Assembly: GCA_012861695.1 (NCBI GenBank)
Contig: JAAOOA010000002.1
Location: 36,287,244 to 36,351,243 of the forward strand
DNA: 64,000 nt
Source: Trematomus loennbergii
Taxonomy: Eukaryota; Chordata; Actinopteri; Perciformes; Nototheniidae
Direction: 5' to 3'
The notes beneath the pieces were generated by a model that was not told where the DNA came from, ran no database searches, and worked only from the letters and a program-made list of their open reading frames with translations. Positions 27,601 through 41,251 of this stretch are shown here, one piece after another; the first letter of the stretch is position 1; each line of letters begins with the position of its first letter. A program made the translations under genes and the position numbers.

Positions 27601-30600
27601 AAGATTCCTCGACTTAAGCAGGGATTGGAAACTAACCTACTGTCCAGCTAGAACACCGTGAGCATCCCAAGCCGCTATTTCCAGTCAGAGCACTCTGACG
27701 TCACACAGTTAATCCCTTCCACCATACCACCCAAGCCTCAGGGAGACCACACCAAACTCTGCACTCCCCCCTCTGAGAGTGAGTACCACCGAGATCGAAT
27801 TAATGAGGCTTATTAAATACTGTAAACCAGTAATGAACTTCACAGAAGGCAAAGCATTAAGAGCTGCGCCAGAAAAGGAAAAGTCATATCAAAATCACCA
27901 AGTTGTTTGCCAGTGGGAGAGCTCTTTAAAGAAAACTTTTTGATTCAAAAAGAAAGTGACTCACACTCCACCAATCTCCAGGAGAGAAGGAAGGTTATGT
28001 ACCCAAGGACTTGTGGACTTCTTGAAAATAAGGAAGCCTTGCTAGGGTGGACCTTTTGCAAACCCAGGTTTCATAATGTTTCTACCCATGTATTATGTCA
28101 CATGCACCTGAAATCACAACACACATCTATCTGCATTTTAAGTCATACATTTGTGATGAAAGTTTGACATTAACATATCATTGGTAGACTTGATAGAACA
28201 CAACTGAAAAAAGTTTCAAGAGTAACTATGGGAAAAATACAACCACAATTCAGAACAATAGCATGCATTATAAATTATGTTTAGTTTTTAAGAGTATAAG
28301 TTCTGTCGTTCAGAAGCTAAAATTGAACATATTAGTAAAGTCGTTTTAAATTACTCCATCCAGCAAACCCACAGACGAATGTACGAGACATTACCCATAC
28401 CCATTCACTCGGAGGAAAGACTGACCCACTTCAATATGGTTTATAATAAATCAGCTGAGTATTTATAAAAGTGGTGATTTCAACAAAGAACGAGTGCTTC
28501 AATGGTAGTGCTGCTTCAACAGATGAGAGGAGGCTTTCTAGTAAACAACTAATGACCCAAGTGGTAAAATGGTCGACAAAGGCCTGGAAATTGCAATGCC
28601 AACTGTGCAGCACTTGCCACAGCTACACAACATATCCACTGGGACAGATTTAGTAAGTGGTTCTTTCCTCATATAATTCCCATAATGATATGTGATCTTG
28701 GTGAGATCGTTATTTCCCTTAAGAGCCAATTGTCAACCAGGCAGTGAAACAATCCTGACGGATCGCCTTCATTGGTCCAAGTCTTCCACCCCTTGAAAAA
28801 ATGTGAGTTATTGTACTGGGTTAATTGAAATGTTGTTCAGTTGTTGACACCCATTAACTAAGTCTATCTGTCCCTACTGGCCACTAGGAGACACGGCAAC
28901 ATCTACAGACAGCACACTAATATTAGAATCATCAACGTAACTTAATTTCCTTCAGTTTACTTCCATCTTTAAATACATGTACCGTCATGTAATATCATTA
29001 GCAGGCTTCTATTCTATCAATGGCACACTCACAAGGATGTAGGTCAATTAATTCATGGATTGCTTTAAGATCCCTCCGGTCTCTATGGATCTTCCGTGAT
29101 TGAAGCATTGTCTCTCTTGTATGTCCAGGCCAAATATATTTGCAGTTTGTGTACTTTGGCCTCATCTTGATGCACCCCTTCTCCTACTTCACTAACACAA
29201 GCCAAATCCTGCAGCTTTGTTCCACCTTCGCAGACTGGGAAAAGAACATACTGGCACGCAAACTGCTGCACAATTCATCTCTCTCATCCCCATACAAAAC
29301 AATTTTCTTCTTCCTATTTTACAGTTACTTTTAAATCCATCACACAGATATTGTTTAGTTTAAAAAATATTGGAGCTGCTCTGAAACTTTGCACGTTGCT
29401 TCGCCCCAATACGCAGACAAAATCAATAATTGCTGTTACTTTATAAAGTAAACTCTTGAGTTTGACACCAGTACATGGTACAGTCCCAAAACCCAAAGTA
29501 CTTATTGGAGGTGCGCCTTTTCTTTCACAGTGAGACTCTCATCGGGCCAATGAAAGTGCTCTTTGAGTGTTTACATTGTTGTCCACACTGCCCACATAGG
29601 CTTTGTCCGCACTGAGATAACAGATTTGTATGCGTTTCTTCCCATGGCTAAACTGTGGGAGATAAAGGTCGAACGATAGCAACAGTCTGGCAGCTCCAGG
29701 CAACAGAGGGGTGTAGGTGTGGGATGAGTCTGTTTCTGAAGGGAAGTGTTTTTTAGACTGATAGCTTTTCCCTCCCAAGTGGAAAAAGAAAGGCAAAAGT
29801 AATCTAATCATGCTGGCACTTCATAAGGATGCCCACGATCCGTTATCGGATCCCAGGAAAGAGGGACAGGGTGAAGGGAAGTCCCTGAATCGAGTCAAAA
29901 AGAATGGACAAAGACGTCTGAGCAGAGCTGGAGTTTGTGAGAGAGAAGGCCTCTCCCCCATGTCTGTCCTTCATGACAGATGCAGAGGCCTAGCCACTGA
30001 CAACATGCGAGGGTAGGGGGTTTGAGGAGGGCAAACATGTTGAATAAACATATTCAGTCCTCTGCAACCCCCCTGATTCCCCCTTCCAAATGAAAACCTC
30101 AGTTGATATACAATATAGATTCATCTGATAGCTCAGTTTATACTCTATGTTTATACACCAGGATAAATGTACCTTTTCGAGCCAAGAGATCATGATGTTT
30201 CTATCTCCAAACAAACATCCGAAGACCCTGCTACATGTATTCCAGACCTCCAGAATGTGTTGATAATGTCGTGCGATAGCCGAGAGAGCAGGACAGTCCA
30301 AAAAGAGAAAAAGAAACAGATGAACTCTGGAAAAAGGACAGCTTAACTCTTGATAGCCCAGTGCCTTAACAACTGTGTTTACAACAGCTGTGGAGTAGCC
30401 GTGTTTTCAAGGTTGCATGAGTTCGCCTCTTCACGATTCATTTAGAGACTGTCCTAGCACGAAAATACACCACCGCAATTACGACAGAGAAACACTTTGG
30501 ATGAGGATTTACCCGTGAAATAGATGGTTTTGTTGTTTACCCCTCCCTCGTTCTCCAATATTGCCATGGTAACAAACCACCACTTGAGCTTCATCTACAC

Positions 30601-33600
30601 GCCACTTTCACACACACACTGCATGAGGTAAATGGCCTCCATTTCCCTCTCAGGAGATATTTTTCTTTCTCAATCTTCCTCCTTCTAAATTTCCCATTTT
30701 TTTCAATCATTTTCCAATTCCTTGATTTTGCTCCATTCCAACGAGTAATATTCCTTTTTCACATATCATCATTTTTTTTCTTTACTCATACTCGCCAAAT
30801 GTTAGGACTACAGACTGTATGCATTATAGTAGCTTCATGTCAGCTATGTAGAGATTGGCATACATGATTATTCTGAAATCACAAAATACTTGGAGTGCAA
30901 AGAAATACATCTGAATGATTTCTGTCTCATATCTCTATCTGTCGAGTCTTGGCCCAATCCCGTAACAGCAGTGTTGCCCTCCCCCCTGGCTCTTTAGCAA
31001 AAAACATTCACCATACTTCTATGTGTATACGTCCAAGTGTGATGAATAAAGAGCGGAAGCAACAGGGCAGAGGGTGACTTCACACTTAAACAGCCTGTTT
31101 ACAAGTCATTTACAGAACTGCAGGAGGGAGAGAGGCTCCCAAAAGAAAGCCGTCCTTTCAGAAATACACAAGCAGAGTTAAGCAAGGCTGCAGAAAAGTT
31201 CTACTGACTGCTATTTCTGAAATGTGGACAAATAATTGCTTTCTGTGAGGTAGAAATGTTACATGAGCAGATGACTTCAGTGCAGTTCATTTCATATTGA
31301 GGGCGATGATAGTTCAAAGCTGACTTCACGGAAATAAGAGAATATAAATGACATATATACCACTAATCCCATTAGAGTGTAGAATTAGTATGCTTGAGGT
31401 GAAAACACATGGAAAGGAAGGCCAATAAATAAAAAATGGTGCAGTAGCAGCGATGACAGGAATGGTGACGGGTAAGAGCGCTGACAGAAACTAGCTGAGA
31501 TTTAAAAGGCAGAAAAGGAGCCAGATTATTTTCTCATCTTCTCCCTGCACATTCTTGAGATATCAGTACATTGTTGCTCACTATAAAAGGCGACTGCCAG
31601 AGTGTTGTGACAGAGCTTTTAACCTCTCAAACTAAAGCTTTAACATTCAAATTACACACAGTGGTACAAATGGAATGCTTTGTGCTTGCAAATGGGTTAG
31701 GATGTTTAAAGTCAGATTTCCTGTCTGACATTTACATTTCATTCACGCACACGAGTGACATTTTTAATGCAGCAATAGAACAACAACGAGCATTTCAGGA
31801 TGCTCCCAGCACCGAGGGTTGCATATTAAGGGTGCACTGGAAATAAGGGCTGACCTGAAAGGCTTCGACGCTTTGAAGTATTTACTGTTGAAGAGCAATC
31901 AAAGTCAAACTCGGCATTCAAAAACATAAGTTATTATACATCTGTAATGTATGTGATAATAAGCTTCAAATACATCTGAATTCCTCTCACTGAGGCCAAA
32001 ATGATGGTATTCAGCAGTACTGGATTCATAATGTAACATTTGAGAATCTTTCACAACTGTGGAAGCTTTTACATTAACTCACGATCATGAAATAAGGACT
32101 TATGCATGAGCCGTGTCCCCTGCAGCAAGTAAGATATTCTTCATCTTTACTGTCTCATCACACATTCTGTTTGCTTTAGCCAAGAAGACATTTCAGATGT
32201 TAAGGTCATCTTTAAACATCACTCAATGGATTCCCCTAGGTTGAAAACAGTATTTATTCTTAACAAAGCTTTTGTTTTACTTGATGATGAAACTACCTTT
32301 GTTTTAACTGTGTATCAAAGGACTTGGAGAGGAAATGTGAATTTGTGTATACCCTGTTTTAAAACCAAGCTGCTATTGAGCATAATCTGCTCAGTGACCA
32401 GCAGCAGAAGAGTGTGGGATTACTCTGAAGCTGTGAATGGGATGCAGGAAGAAACAAAAGAGGCAGCCAGAGTTACTAAAGAGTTCAAAAGACTAACTAC
32501 CGAATCCAAGGCAGATCAGAGTGAGCTAGTGTTATTCCAGCATGGCGTGACTTCACATACAAAAAGCTAAGTACATTATTTACTGTACCCGCTGTCTCGG
32601 CTAATCAGGTACTGTAAGCAATAAGTTGTTGAGTGAAAATGTTGGCAGCAGGTGACTCTTTAGATCTCTCCAGGCATAAAATTAAAGATCTGCACACCAC
32701 ACTCATTCACATCTGCACACCATCACATACCTCTAATAGCTAAATGACATCAGTATCACCGACTACATAAGTTGTTTTATACATTTGTACTCGTTTTTTG
32801 TAAAAGCATGCACATCAAGGCGATAATACTAGGTGCTGTTTCAAAAAACATGTAAAAGACAGGAAATATATAACCCTTGCACTAAATAACATAAACATAT
32901 ATTTAATAAACTACAAACAGGGACGTTTTAGGCGACAATCCAAAACTTCACTGGTGGTAATCAATAAAAAATATATTCAAGGGAGCATTATTTAATGATC
33001 AAAGTTTTACTCAATCCATTCAAAATCACATATCACATATCACATATTTCTAGAGCAGCACTAAGAGAGCAGATGATTAAAAAGATTACTTGGTTGTTAC
33101 AAAAACGCAGTTGGATCCGGAGGACATGATACAGTATGCTGTAACATATGAGAAGAATGCCACTGGGATTTGATGCTTTTGTAGTTGCATCGGTGATCTG
33201 ATAGAATATTCAATGCATCATTTCCAGGGATCCTCTATAAAGACACAGCCAGGTTTGACTGGAGACAGCTCCTTAAACCAGATGTCTGGTTGCTTGCAGT
33301 CCTGGCGATGATGAATTGGCTTGTTGAAAGCATCAACAACTTGTTTCTCCATTATCCCAGCTACTGCACTGACCGACTTCTTGTCTGCATCGATTCGAGT
33401 GGTGATTTGACTTTGCTGAGGCCGCTGCAGACAATACCTACTTTTTCTGGGCACTTAGCATGAAGTATTCTTTCATACATCCAGTGAGGGTGATTACCTG
33501 AAAGATAGCCTCTGTGCCGTGTGCACAAGCAACTTAAGGTTAAAACACACAAATGTAAGGTTAGAACCTTTCACTTCACATTCCAAGGTCCTGCAACTCA

Positions 33601-34903
33601 ACATGTTTCTGCTATTGGATCAGATTGGCTGAATGGGCCTTCAACTTATGCTGGAGTGGAAAGGTAGTGGTACAGATGTGCATCATCTTATTTCGGCCAA
33701 GTGTAGCCAATTCAATGTGCCTTATACATTTCCCTGCTTCTGAGCCTAGTGCGTGATGCTCTGGATCTCACAAGACGCATTTGTGAAACAATCTGGGGGA
33801 AACTTCAGGTCACTGATTAGAGAATATATTCCACCCCGTCTACTAAAAGACACGCACATACAGTACACACACCCCAGTCCCCTGGCTTTTTGTTCGTCTT
33901 TTCTGATACCACATCACACATCCTGAGTCCTGCACTCCTGCATACCAGCTCTGCATAATTACAGCAGAGAGTCCCACTGCTTCCCAAGCTGCCTCCGGGC
34001 TCCTCACATCACCAGGCTACACACAACAATCTAAACAAAGATTTGGCCTTTCAACACGCTGGTTAAAAGAAGCAGCGCACAACCCTCAACATAAACTCTG
34101 CAGCACCATACAAAATTAGCCTCACTGATGAGGTACGCAACCCTGTGGTAATTAGTTCCCCCGCTAAATCTTTAAATCAGATGCTAGCACTCAGGGGAAA
34201 GCAGTGCTAAGCTAAGCAGTTGTCTTCTTATTGCAAGTAATCTTTAAGGGGGAATGCATTACCTTAGAATAGATAAGGCATAACAGATGTCTTCCCTTAT
34301 AACAAGAGGGGAGTTTCTGCTAGCTGTGGCGAAAGGCTTCAAGATATCCAACCAACAGTGTGAGGGTGGACCACCATGGAGCATCAGTACACAGAGACTG
34401 GGAGTCTGGTTGGTGCAGGCCAGGGTGCCTCCCTGTCTGAAGCCAAGACAGACAACGCTGGGTAACCGCAAATGTAAAAGTGGAGCATCTTTCCTCACAA
34501 AACTCCCTTTCCGAGTGGTTTGTCGCTCGCTCCCTGCTGCTTTTTTATCTCTGTCTAACAAGAATTGAAAACATGACTGACTAGAATAGAGTCACACACC
34601 AGTACCAGAAAATGCATGTTTGTTTGCTGAGAAAAAGGCTTCTGATCGTTTTTTGTTCAGTTGATCAGCTAAGTCAGCTGGTTTTTGCAGCCCTATGAGG
34701 ACTCGGTATCTTATGAATAATGCAATATAAAAATATTAACAACTATGTATTTGTTTTAAAATAAAACATGAATAAAGTAAGATTAGATCATCTTGCATCA
34801 AATGTTTAATACAAAAGCAGCCCGAAAAACTACTTTGGCTTGATAAAATGCTGGCTTAAATAGTCAACTTTATAATTCTAAAACTGTCTGATCAGAAAAT
34901 AAA

Positions 34904-34920
34904 TAAGTAAGTAAGTAAGT
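34904..34920. repeat. AAGT tetranucleotide repeat
   Basis: About four tandem AAGT units in AT-rich intronic sequence. Confidence 0.85.
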
Positions 34921-37900
34921 CATACAATCTGATTTAGCATTTTTGCTAATCATTACCTGGTCACGTAACTAGCCCGGAGCACTATTGGTACACCCTGGAG
35001 CTGAGAGCATTAGCCTCATCACTGTTAACAAGCATCTGCAAAACATTCTGCTTACAGTGTCAGTGTAGGTCCAACATTTTCCTGACCTCACAGAGAGATA
35101 GCCTTGGCTTTAGAATCTCTTCCTCGGGCCTTGTTTGTATTGTGCATGTCTCCCTCTGTTTTACCACCTTCCTAAAACACTAGACCCATCACCTATTTTT
35201 CACAAGAGGTATCGACTAATCCCTATACTTGGCCACCTTCAACAGCCCTAATGAGACCTGTTCGTAAACCAACATTGATCTCATTGAGAGCTGAAATAGG
35301 AGGATTTGACAACATGCTCTTTAACTGAATGCTCCAGTACATGAGCTTGTTGGGCTCTGTAACATTTCTCTCGAGCAATATTTGACTGGCAGGCAATCCA
35401 GCAGCAGAGAGGCTGAGCAGAAGGGGGGGGCTGAGGTTGCTGGCAGACTAAAGCGATGCATTCTTTGTAACAGTCAAGTTCTGGATATGGATACAATTTG
35501 CTCAGTGGTTACGATATTTTAGGGCTGTATATAAATATAAATATAGTGCATGCTTTTCTAGGAAGAGGTAGTTCCGTCAAGAATGTAAAATACAACATGC
35601 TGGCGACTACAATTACTTCATCATCACATCAAAAAATGATTTGTTGCCATTTGTTTGGGACCTAGTTTCCAGGTTACTGAGCTATCACTCAGCGTCTGCT
35701 TTCTTGTCTGGTGGCTTCTGACGGACAGCAGGGGACTGGATGGATGATTTAGCACAGATTTGCCTTGGAACAGAATGAATATCATGAGCAGATGATGCTT
35801 CCTGATGCCCAGCTTGTTGAGCAGTGCCAACTGCCTCGCACATGTGCAGGGGATCACGGGCTGTGAGAACAGAAGGCCTGGCAGCCCGCATCACAGCCAG
35901 CCTCTCTGTCCACTCCCCCCTTACCATTCAGTCGTCTCAAAGGAGGAGGGAGGCAAAATGAATAATTGTCTCTATTTACAGAGGTCAAGCTAAAGTGCTC
36001 CTCTTGAGCCTGAACGCAACACTGTGACAGTGAGATTGTGAAAGCACACACACCTGCATTCTGACTTCACTCTGTTTGTTATTTAACACCCTTTTATTTC
36101 ATCCGTCATCAAATTAGATAAGCCTGGACTTGGTCGGACTTGGTCGGACTGGGACCCACAGAGCAGTGTGTCTGTGTGACTCCAGGGAGGAATGAGTGTC
36201 TTCAGGCAAACAGATGTGCTCTGCTCACCTGCTCCGATCCACATGTCACCACTCCGGAGGGAGACAGGGGGAAGTGAAGAGGTGTTATTGGATCACATAG
36301 GGGACACCGCAGTGTGGGAAAAGGAAGCGGGAAGAGATAAGAAGTCTGGACGGACAAGGAGATGGAGTAAAGAGAGACGAAAGGAGACAGGAAGAGTGAA
36401 GTAGGTCCCACCCCTCAGAGTCAGTGTAGCGGTCAACAGCTGGATCCAGCTGCTGAGTCGGAGCTTTGTCACAGCTGCCAGACGCTGACCGTCCCTCTGG
36501 AGACTCTCGTTTGTTTTCTTTATCCCTCACTCTCTCTCTATTTCCCCTTTCACTACACTCACACCCTTTCATAGAAGCTTATAAGCAGTGCTCAGAGGTC
36601 TGCCTCACCTGCAGCAGACATTTTGGCTGAGAGACTGTACTAATGAAATGTCTTGTCCCTTGAGAAAGCAATATGAGCACATTGTCCTTCCTTGCCAGAT
36701 GTGGGCAGGAAACCCCTCCAGCAGACATTGTCTCTCGCAATCTGTGTGGCCTTTACTGACCCTTTACTAAAAAAAACAGCTGGCTTTTCAACCTAGCCTC
36801 CACATAACATAGATACCAACAGATGATATCACGACAATTTGAAACATGTTTCAAAAGAGAAGGTACAATAATAATATCTTTCTATAACATAGCGTATTTG
36901 GATAATATTTCAAGGAAACCCATTACTATTCTGAAGCTGCTATCAGACACACTACTGCGGAAAGAATTCAATTGGCCAGTCTACTGTACAATTTTGAAAA
37001 AATGATACACTCATTAGTCATTTATCAAGCATATCCTGTGCGCCAAACATTCTCTGGCCCAGGTTTCTTAAAGGTTACGATGTGCTGTTTTACTCTATTC
37101 TGTATCATATCATTTGAAAAAAATGTGGTTTTAGATTGTTGGTTGGACAGCAAAGCAATTTAAGACGCCATATGGGTTCCAGAAAATTGTGAGGGACATA
37201 GTTATTTGTATAATGTAGTTATTTTTTTAACATACAAGAAAAAAACTCAAACAAACTACAGTGGTCCTATTCTGTTAAAAAAGTATGGTTTAAAAAACAC
37301 CCACAGCTTTGGTTTTCCACTAATGAACAGTATTTCTGCCCAAATTCTGTTTTTGACGAAATAACATTATAAAAGTTTGACCACAACTTTCTCCTCCTCT
37401 TGTGCTGGCGTCAAGACAGAAGCGGTGGATTTTCTGATGGATGTCACAATAAAATGCGCTCGGCTGTCTCAAGCACAGCAACTTTGACCTGAACACCCAC
37501 ACTCTATCCAGATGTACATCAGTGTTTATGTACGCTTCAGTGCCCCTGCTAGGCCCAGAAGTAAGTGTTCAAGGAAGTATTACATTTGCAAACACATTAA
37601 GTAGCACATCCAGTTTCCTGCAATTTTACCATTGCCTGAAAATACTGTTATACCACGGAGCCACAGCGAAGCGTGGTAGTTAGCAGGAGGAAAAAGAAAC
37701 AGAGGGGACCAAAAGCAGTGTCAGCTCGCCTCAAGCTTAACCAATCTCATGGGCAGAAAGGCCAGTCTGGTATTAAACTGACAAGTGAACATTTCATGCA
37801 CCAAAATAGTCTGACACTTGGCAATTTTACTCATGAACATAGCAAGTAAATTAACTTTAACTTTTCTTGAAAAGTTATCAAAGTTCATTACAAAGAGAAA

Positions 37901-39570
37901 AGATGCTTCAACACTGAGAACTACTAGATCTGTGGTCACTGTGTAAGATTTGCAGTTTAAACATTTTAAAAACTGAGCTTTATTTGAATAAACCAAGTAC
38001 ACCATGGGTCAATGTATGAGAATCAGTAACATTAGCACCTGCATGGTGGTCAAAAGAAAGTAGTAATTTTAGTACAAAAAGACCGTGGGAACCAGGGGAC
38101 TAGTATGAAAGAATACATTCTTTAAATCATTCATATTTTCTCTTCAGGGCAATTATGAGTATTTCCTTTCCCCCCCCCAATAGACGGGTTGCTTTTATGT
38201 TGGCAGGACCAGAGAAGTGTTTCAGTGTGCCACTTCACTGAGGTATCTCTTTCAACTAGGCTGCCTTTAAAGAATTCAGCGAAATAATGAATGTGTTTGA
38301 ATGGCGCTGTACTGCACACCACTTCCAACTCTGCATGTGTAGTTATCCAAACTCAAATCTAGCAGGTTACGTATTGTAACTCACAAGTAATCCTAGCCAA
38401 AGCATAACAATCCTACACAATATCACCAATGTTTTTTCAAGGGAAGTGATGTGTTTAGTCAGAAAGTTACCAAGACATAACTGAGACAGGAAGCAATTTG
38501 GGCGGTTAAGGAATTGATAGATGCAATGGTTTGTTTTTACAGCTTTAAGCAAGAAAAGTGGCAAAATGTTTGCTCCTTCACTTGCAGCAATCACAGTTCG
38601 TCTCATGTTGCCAAGGGGGCTGCAGCCATGACAAGCGACCCATTCTGTCATGAACAAGGGGGAGGCTGGTTTAAAAATTAGGTCTGGCTTATCCTCACAC
38701 CCAGCTAATGAGAAATGAAGTATGATCAGATAAGAATTTGGAAAGGGACAGACCAACAGACAGACGAGGAAGCCCCCCTGCTCATGTCACCTCCGCCACT
38801 CATGCCCACGCTTGTCAGGGCTCATTTCCCCCTCCGCTGCCTAGAGACCCCCTCTCGCCTTTCTAATGGAGCCAGGACTACCCCCCAAAAGAGACAGAGG
38901 GACAATTCTTAGCAGAATCAACCATAAACCTCAATTGTATGAGGTGTAAATGATTCCCCAATGCAAGATTCTAACACCCAGTGGAAAGTTTGATTATATT
39001 GGTTAAAAAACACAACTGTAAAAGAATGAAAGGCAAATCAAATCTCAAAGATAGCTATACTTTGTTTCACTGAATATAGAGGTACAGTCTATTATTTTGA
39101 GAATACTTCCCACATTTGAAATAAAGCATCCACTGAAAAAGTACCGTGTACAGTAGCTATTGAGGGAATGCATGCTCATCCACAGTTATATCAAATGATG
39201 CAAGAGAATATCATTTGCTATATAAATGGTTCAAATAGATGTATGCAAAAGCATACAATGCTATTTTTGTAGTGTGGTTCCTTTTATGACATCAGATCTG
39301 TGGTGTTACAGTTATATTTGACTTCTACACAATCCAGAAAATTTGGATTTAACACAGTTTGAAAAATAGTAATGGAGATACAATTAGTAATGGTCCTATT
39401 AGTAATGAAACATATTCCACAATGCAGCTTATTGTATTTTAAATGCTTAGTTTTTCATTTCGTATTTAATTTTCTCTCTCAAAGTTGACCTATATTCGTT
39501 GCAGTAGATCTTGCATTTTGGATTACAAACTGTTTGCTGTTAATAGGCTTAGGTTATTTTATTACGTTGA

Positions 39571-39601
39571 ACCACACACACACGCACATGCACACACTCA
39601 C
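39571..39601. repeat. Imperfect CA microsatellite
   Basis: CA units interrupted by CG and TG within the long intron. Confidence 0.8.
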
Positions 39602-41240
39602 CTCATTTTAAAATCATCCATAAACCCAATGATGTATAGCAGAATGAGACAAAATATCACAGGCACAATTCTATGGAGCCAGACTACATTATGATAATCA
39701 TTAACTGCTGTGCCTGTGACCTGCAGAGGAAAGAAAATCAAGCCACTTCAAACATTTGAAATAATGATCACAATACCCATATTGTAATGTCTTTTTGGAC
39801 AGAGCTGGGTATGGAAACAGAGGACATTGGGAATTTCATCAGCAGACAGAAAAAAGGCAGTCAGATGTCTTGCTGAGTTGTTTGGATGTAGAGTTGGCAT
39901 CCTGAGTAAGAGCAGTCTGTTCTCCTATGGCCCGCCAAACACACTTCTGAAGCATCAAGGCCTGCCCAAAGGAGGCCAAAGAGCATTGGCTTTAAAAAAA
40001 CTAGTTCATTCTTGGACTCTCTGAGGGGACAGATCTAACATGTCATACTCCCAGGCATGCGGAAAAAAACTGGTAGTAGTGCTTTTATGAGGCAGTGCAC
40101 AGGAAAGACAAAAATCTGACATTCTCTAGCTTGTAGAAAAAAAAGAAGGTTATTTTATATATTTTGAGAGAACATGGACTTCAACCCACATTGGAAAGAA
40201 TGACCGTAGAGCTTTACAGTTCTCCAAAACATACATTTTTTAATTATTCTTTGGTTTGGTTTCCAAATTCCATAATACATTTTAGTATGTTTCCCTTTCT
40301 CCTACTCGTTGTGGTCCCTGTGATTCATAATTATGGGACCTCCCACCAGAAGCTCTCGTCGATTCTATGTTTGCATTCAAGCCAGGAACCGCGGTAAGGC
40401 CATAGTCTCCCTTCACCCCTCCCTCTCCCAAGGCCAAACCCTGGGCCAAGATCCCGTCTGCTAGGCCCTCTGTCTGGACTGCACTCTGTATCCAACTCCT
40501 TGATCCATGCCATACTACTGCAGACACTTGGGAAATCGTATTAGTAGGAAAGTCTATACTTGTAAAAAGAAAAGAAAAAGCTTTCTGACTTGAGGAATCA
40601 CTTAATGATTTAAATGACTGATTAGCAATCTTTTTTGCAAGAGCTGTCTTTTTGATACGATAGCCAAAAACAACTTGAAGAAACAATGATTTAATGACAG
40701 AGGACTGCCGTCACTGGGTGGGCTGTAATTTGTCTGGACTTTAATTCATCTTGTCCTCTATAGCCATTTTTTCTCACGCTCAACTAGCCTAATTAAGGTG
40801 CCTTTTCAGAGTGAAGTGACATCTATTTCTTTGGATAAAGCCCTGAATTTGTCTCTGCCTGTGAATATGTGAAAACCCCTTTGTGCCCATGCTGACAGAG
40901 GACTTTACACTGCCTCTGTTACCCTGGAAACCTTTTGAGAGGTGAAGGGGAGGACAGCCAAAGAGGAGATCATCTTGGCCTAAAACCGCAGGTAAATCCT
41001 CACTAAGGCAGTCCAATTTAAACAGCTTTACTATGAAAAAAATAACTATTCATAGAGGAATGAAAGGAATCAGCAAATGATGACACATTTCTCCTCTATT
41101 TACCTTATAAAATTCCCATTTGTTATGCTCTTCACAACTGCCCTCAAGTTGAGTTCAGACTTATGCATGAGCTCAGTGCAGAAGTGTGGGAGTGCGTAGT
41201 ACAAATCCAGACACTTTTAATGAAATAAATCTGTAAATGT

Positions 41241-41251
41241 CCTACCTCAAG
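41241..41251 (-). other. dchs1: Splice donor after dachsous codon 600
   Basis: On the minus strand the exon ends CTTGAG and the intron begins GTAGGA, a good match to the vertebrate donor consensus. The cut falls between codons (phase 0). Homology to dachsous stops exactly here: the reading frame continues 33 codons into non-cadherin sequence and ends at a stop at 41144. In the family the next residues would continue the sixth cadherin repeat, so the boundary is well placed. Confidence 0.88.

Larger units (their letters stand above)
16101..41240. other. 25-kb TE-sparse intronic stretch, no gene seen
   Basis: Apart from simple repeats and the patch at 18440-18630, I recognise nothing definable here: no delimited transposon, no coding exon and no RNA gene. 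A weak hairpin (TACCACG at 37651 with CGTGGTA at 37672) and a short tandem GGACTTGGTC near 36127-36147 are the only local structures noted. Confidence 0.5.
1..41245 (-). other. dchs1: Large dachsous intron (3' end not in window)
   Basis: Everything between the coding-exon donor and the window edge is read as one intron because no open frame on the minus strand shows the cadherin signatures expected of the next exon (DxNDN linkers, LDRE/LDYE). The intron is therefore at least 41.2 kb. It is AT-rich and contains two well-defined mobile elements (8088-8476, 15158-16092), short simple repeats and a few patches of higher CpG content that could be regulatory. No nested gene on either strand could be supported. 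A very small or diverged exon could have been missed. Confidence 0.7.

Noticed and set aside
33025..33050. Tandem ATATCAC units
   Set aside because: Only about three short units; a minor simple repeat, not a CRISPR-like or satellite array.
33218..33552. Overlapping minus-strand frames suggestive of a retrocopy
   Set aside because: No protein family could be named and no poly(A), target duplication or frame continuity was found.
37651..37678. TACCACG...CGTGGTA hairpin similar to the ends of the 45.8-kb element
   Set aside because: Only a 7-base stem and no second end or flank; too weak to call a mobile element.
40282..40686. 134-codon minus-strand frame just downstream of the dachsous exon
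   Set aside because: Tested as a possible next dachsous exon; it lacks DxNDN and LDRE signatures and does not continue cadherin repeat six.
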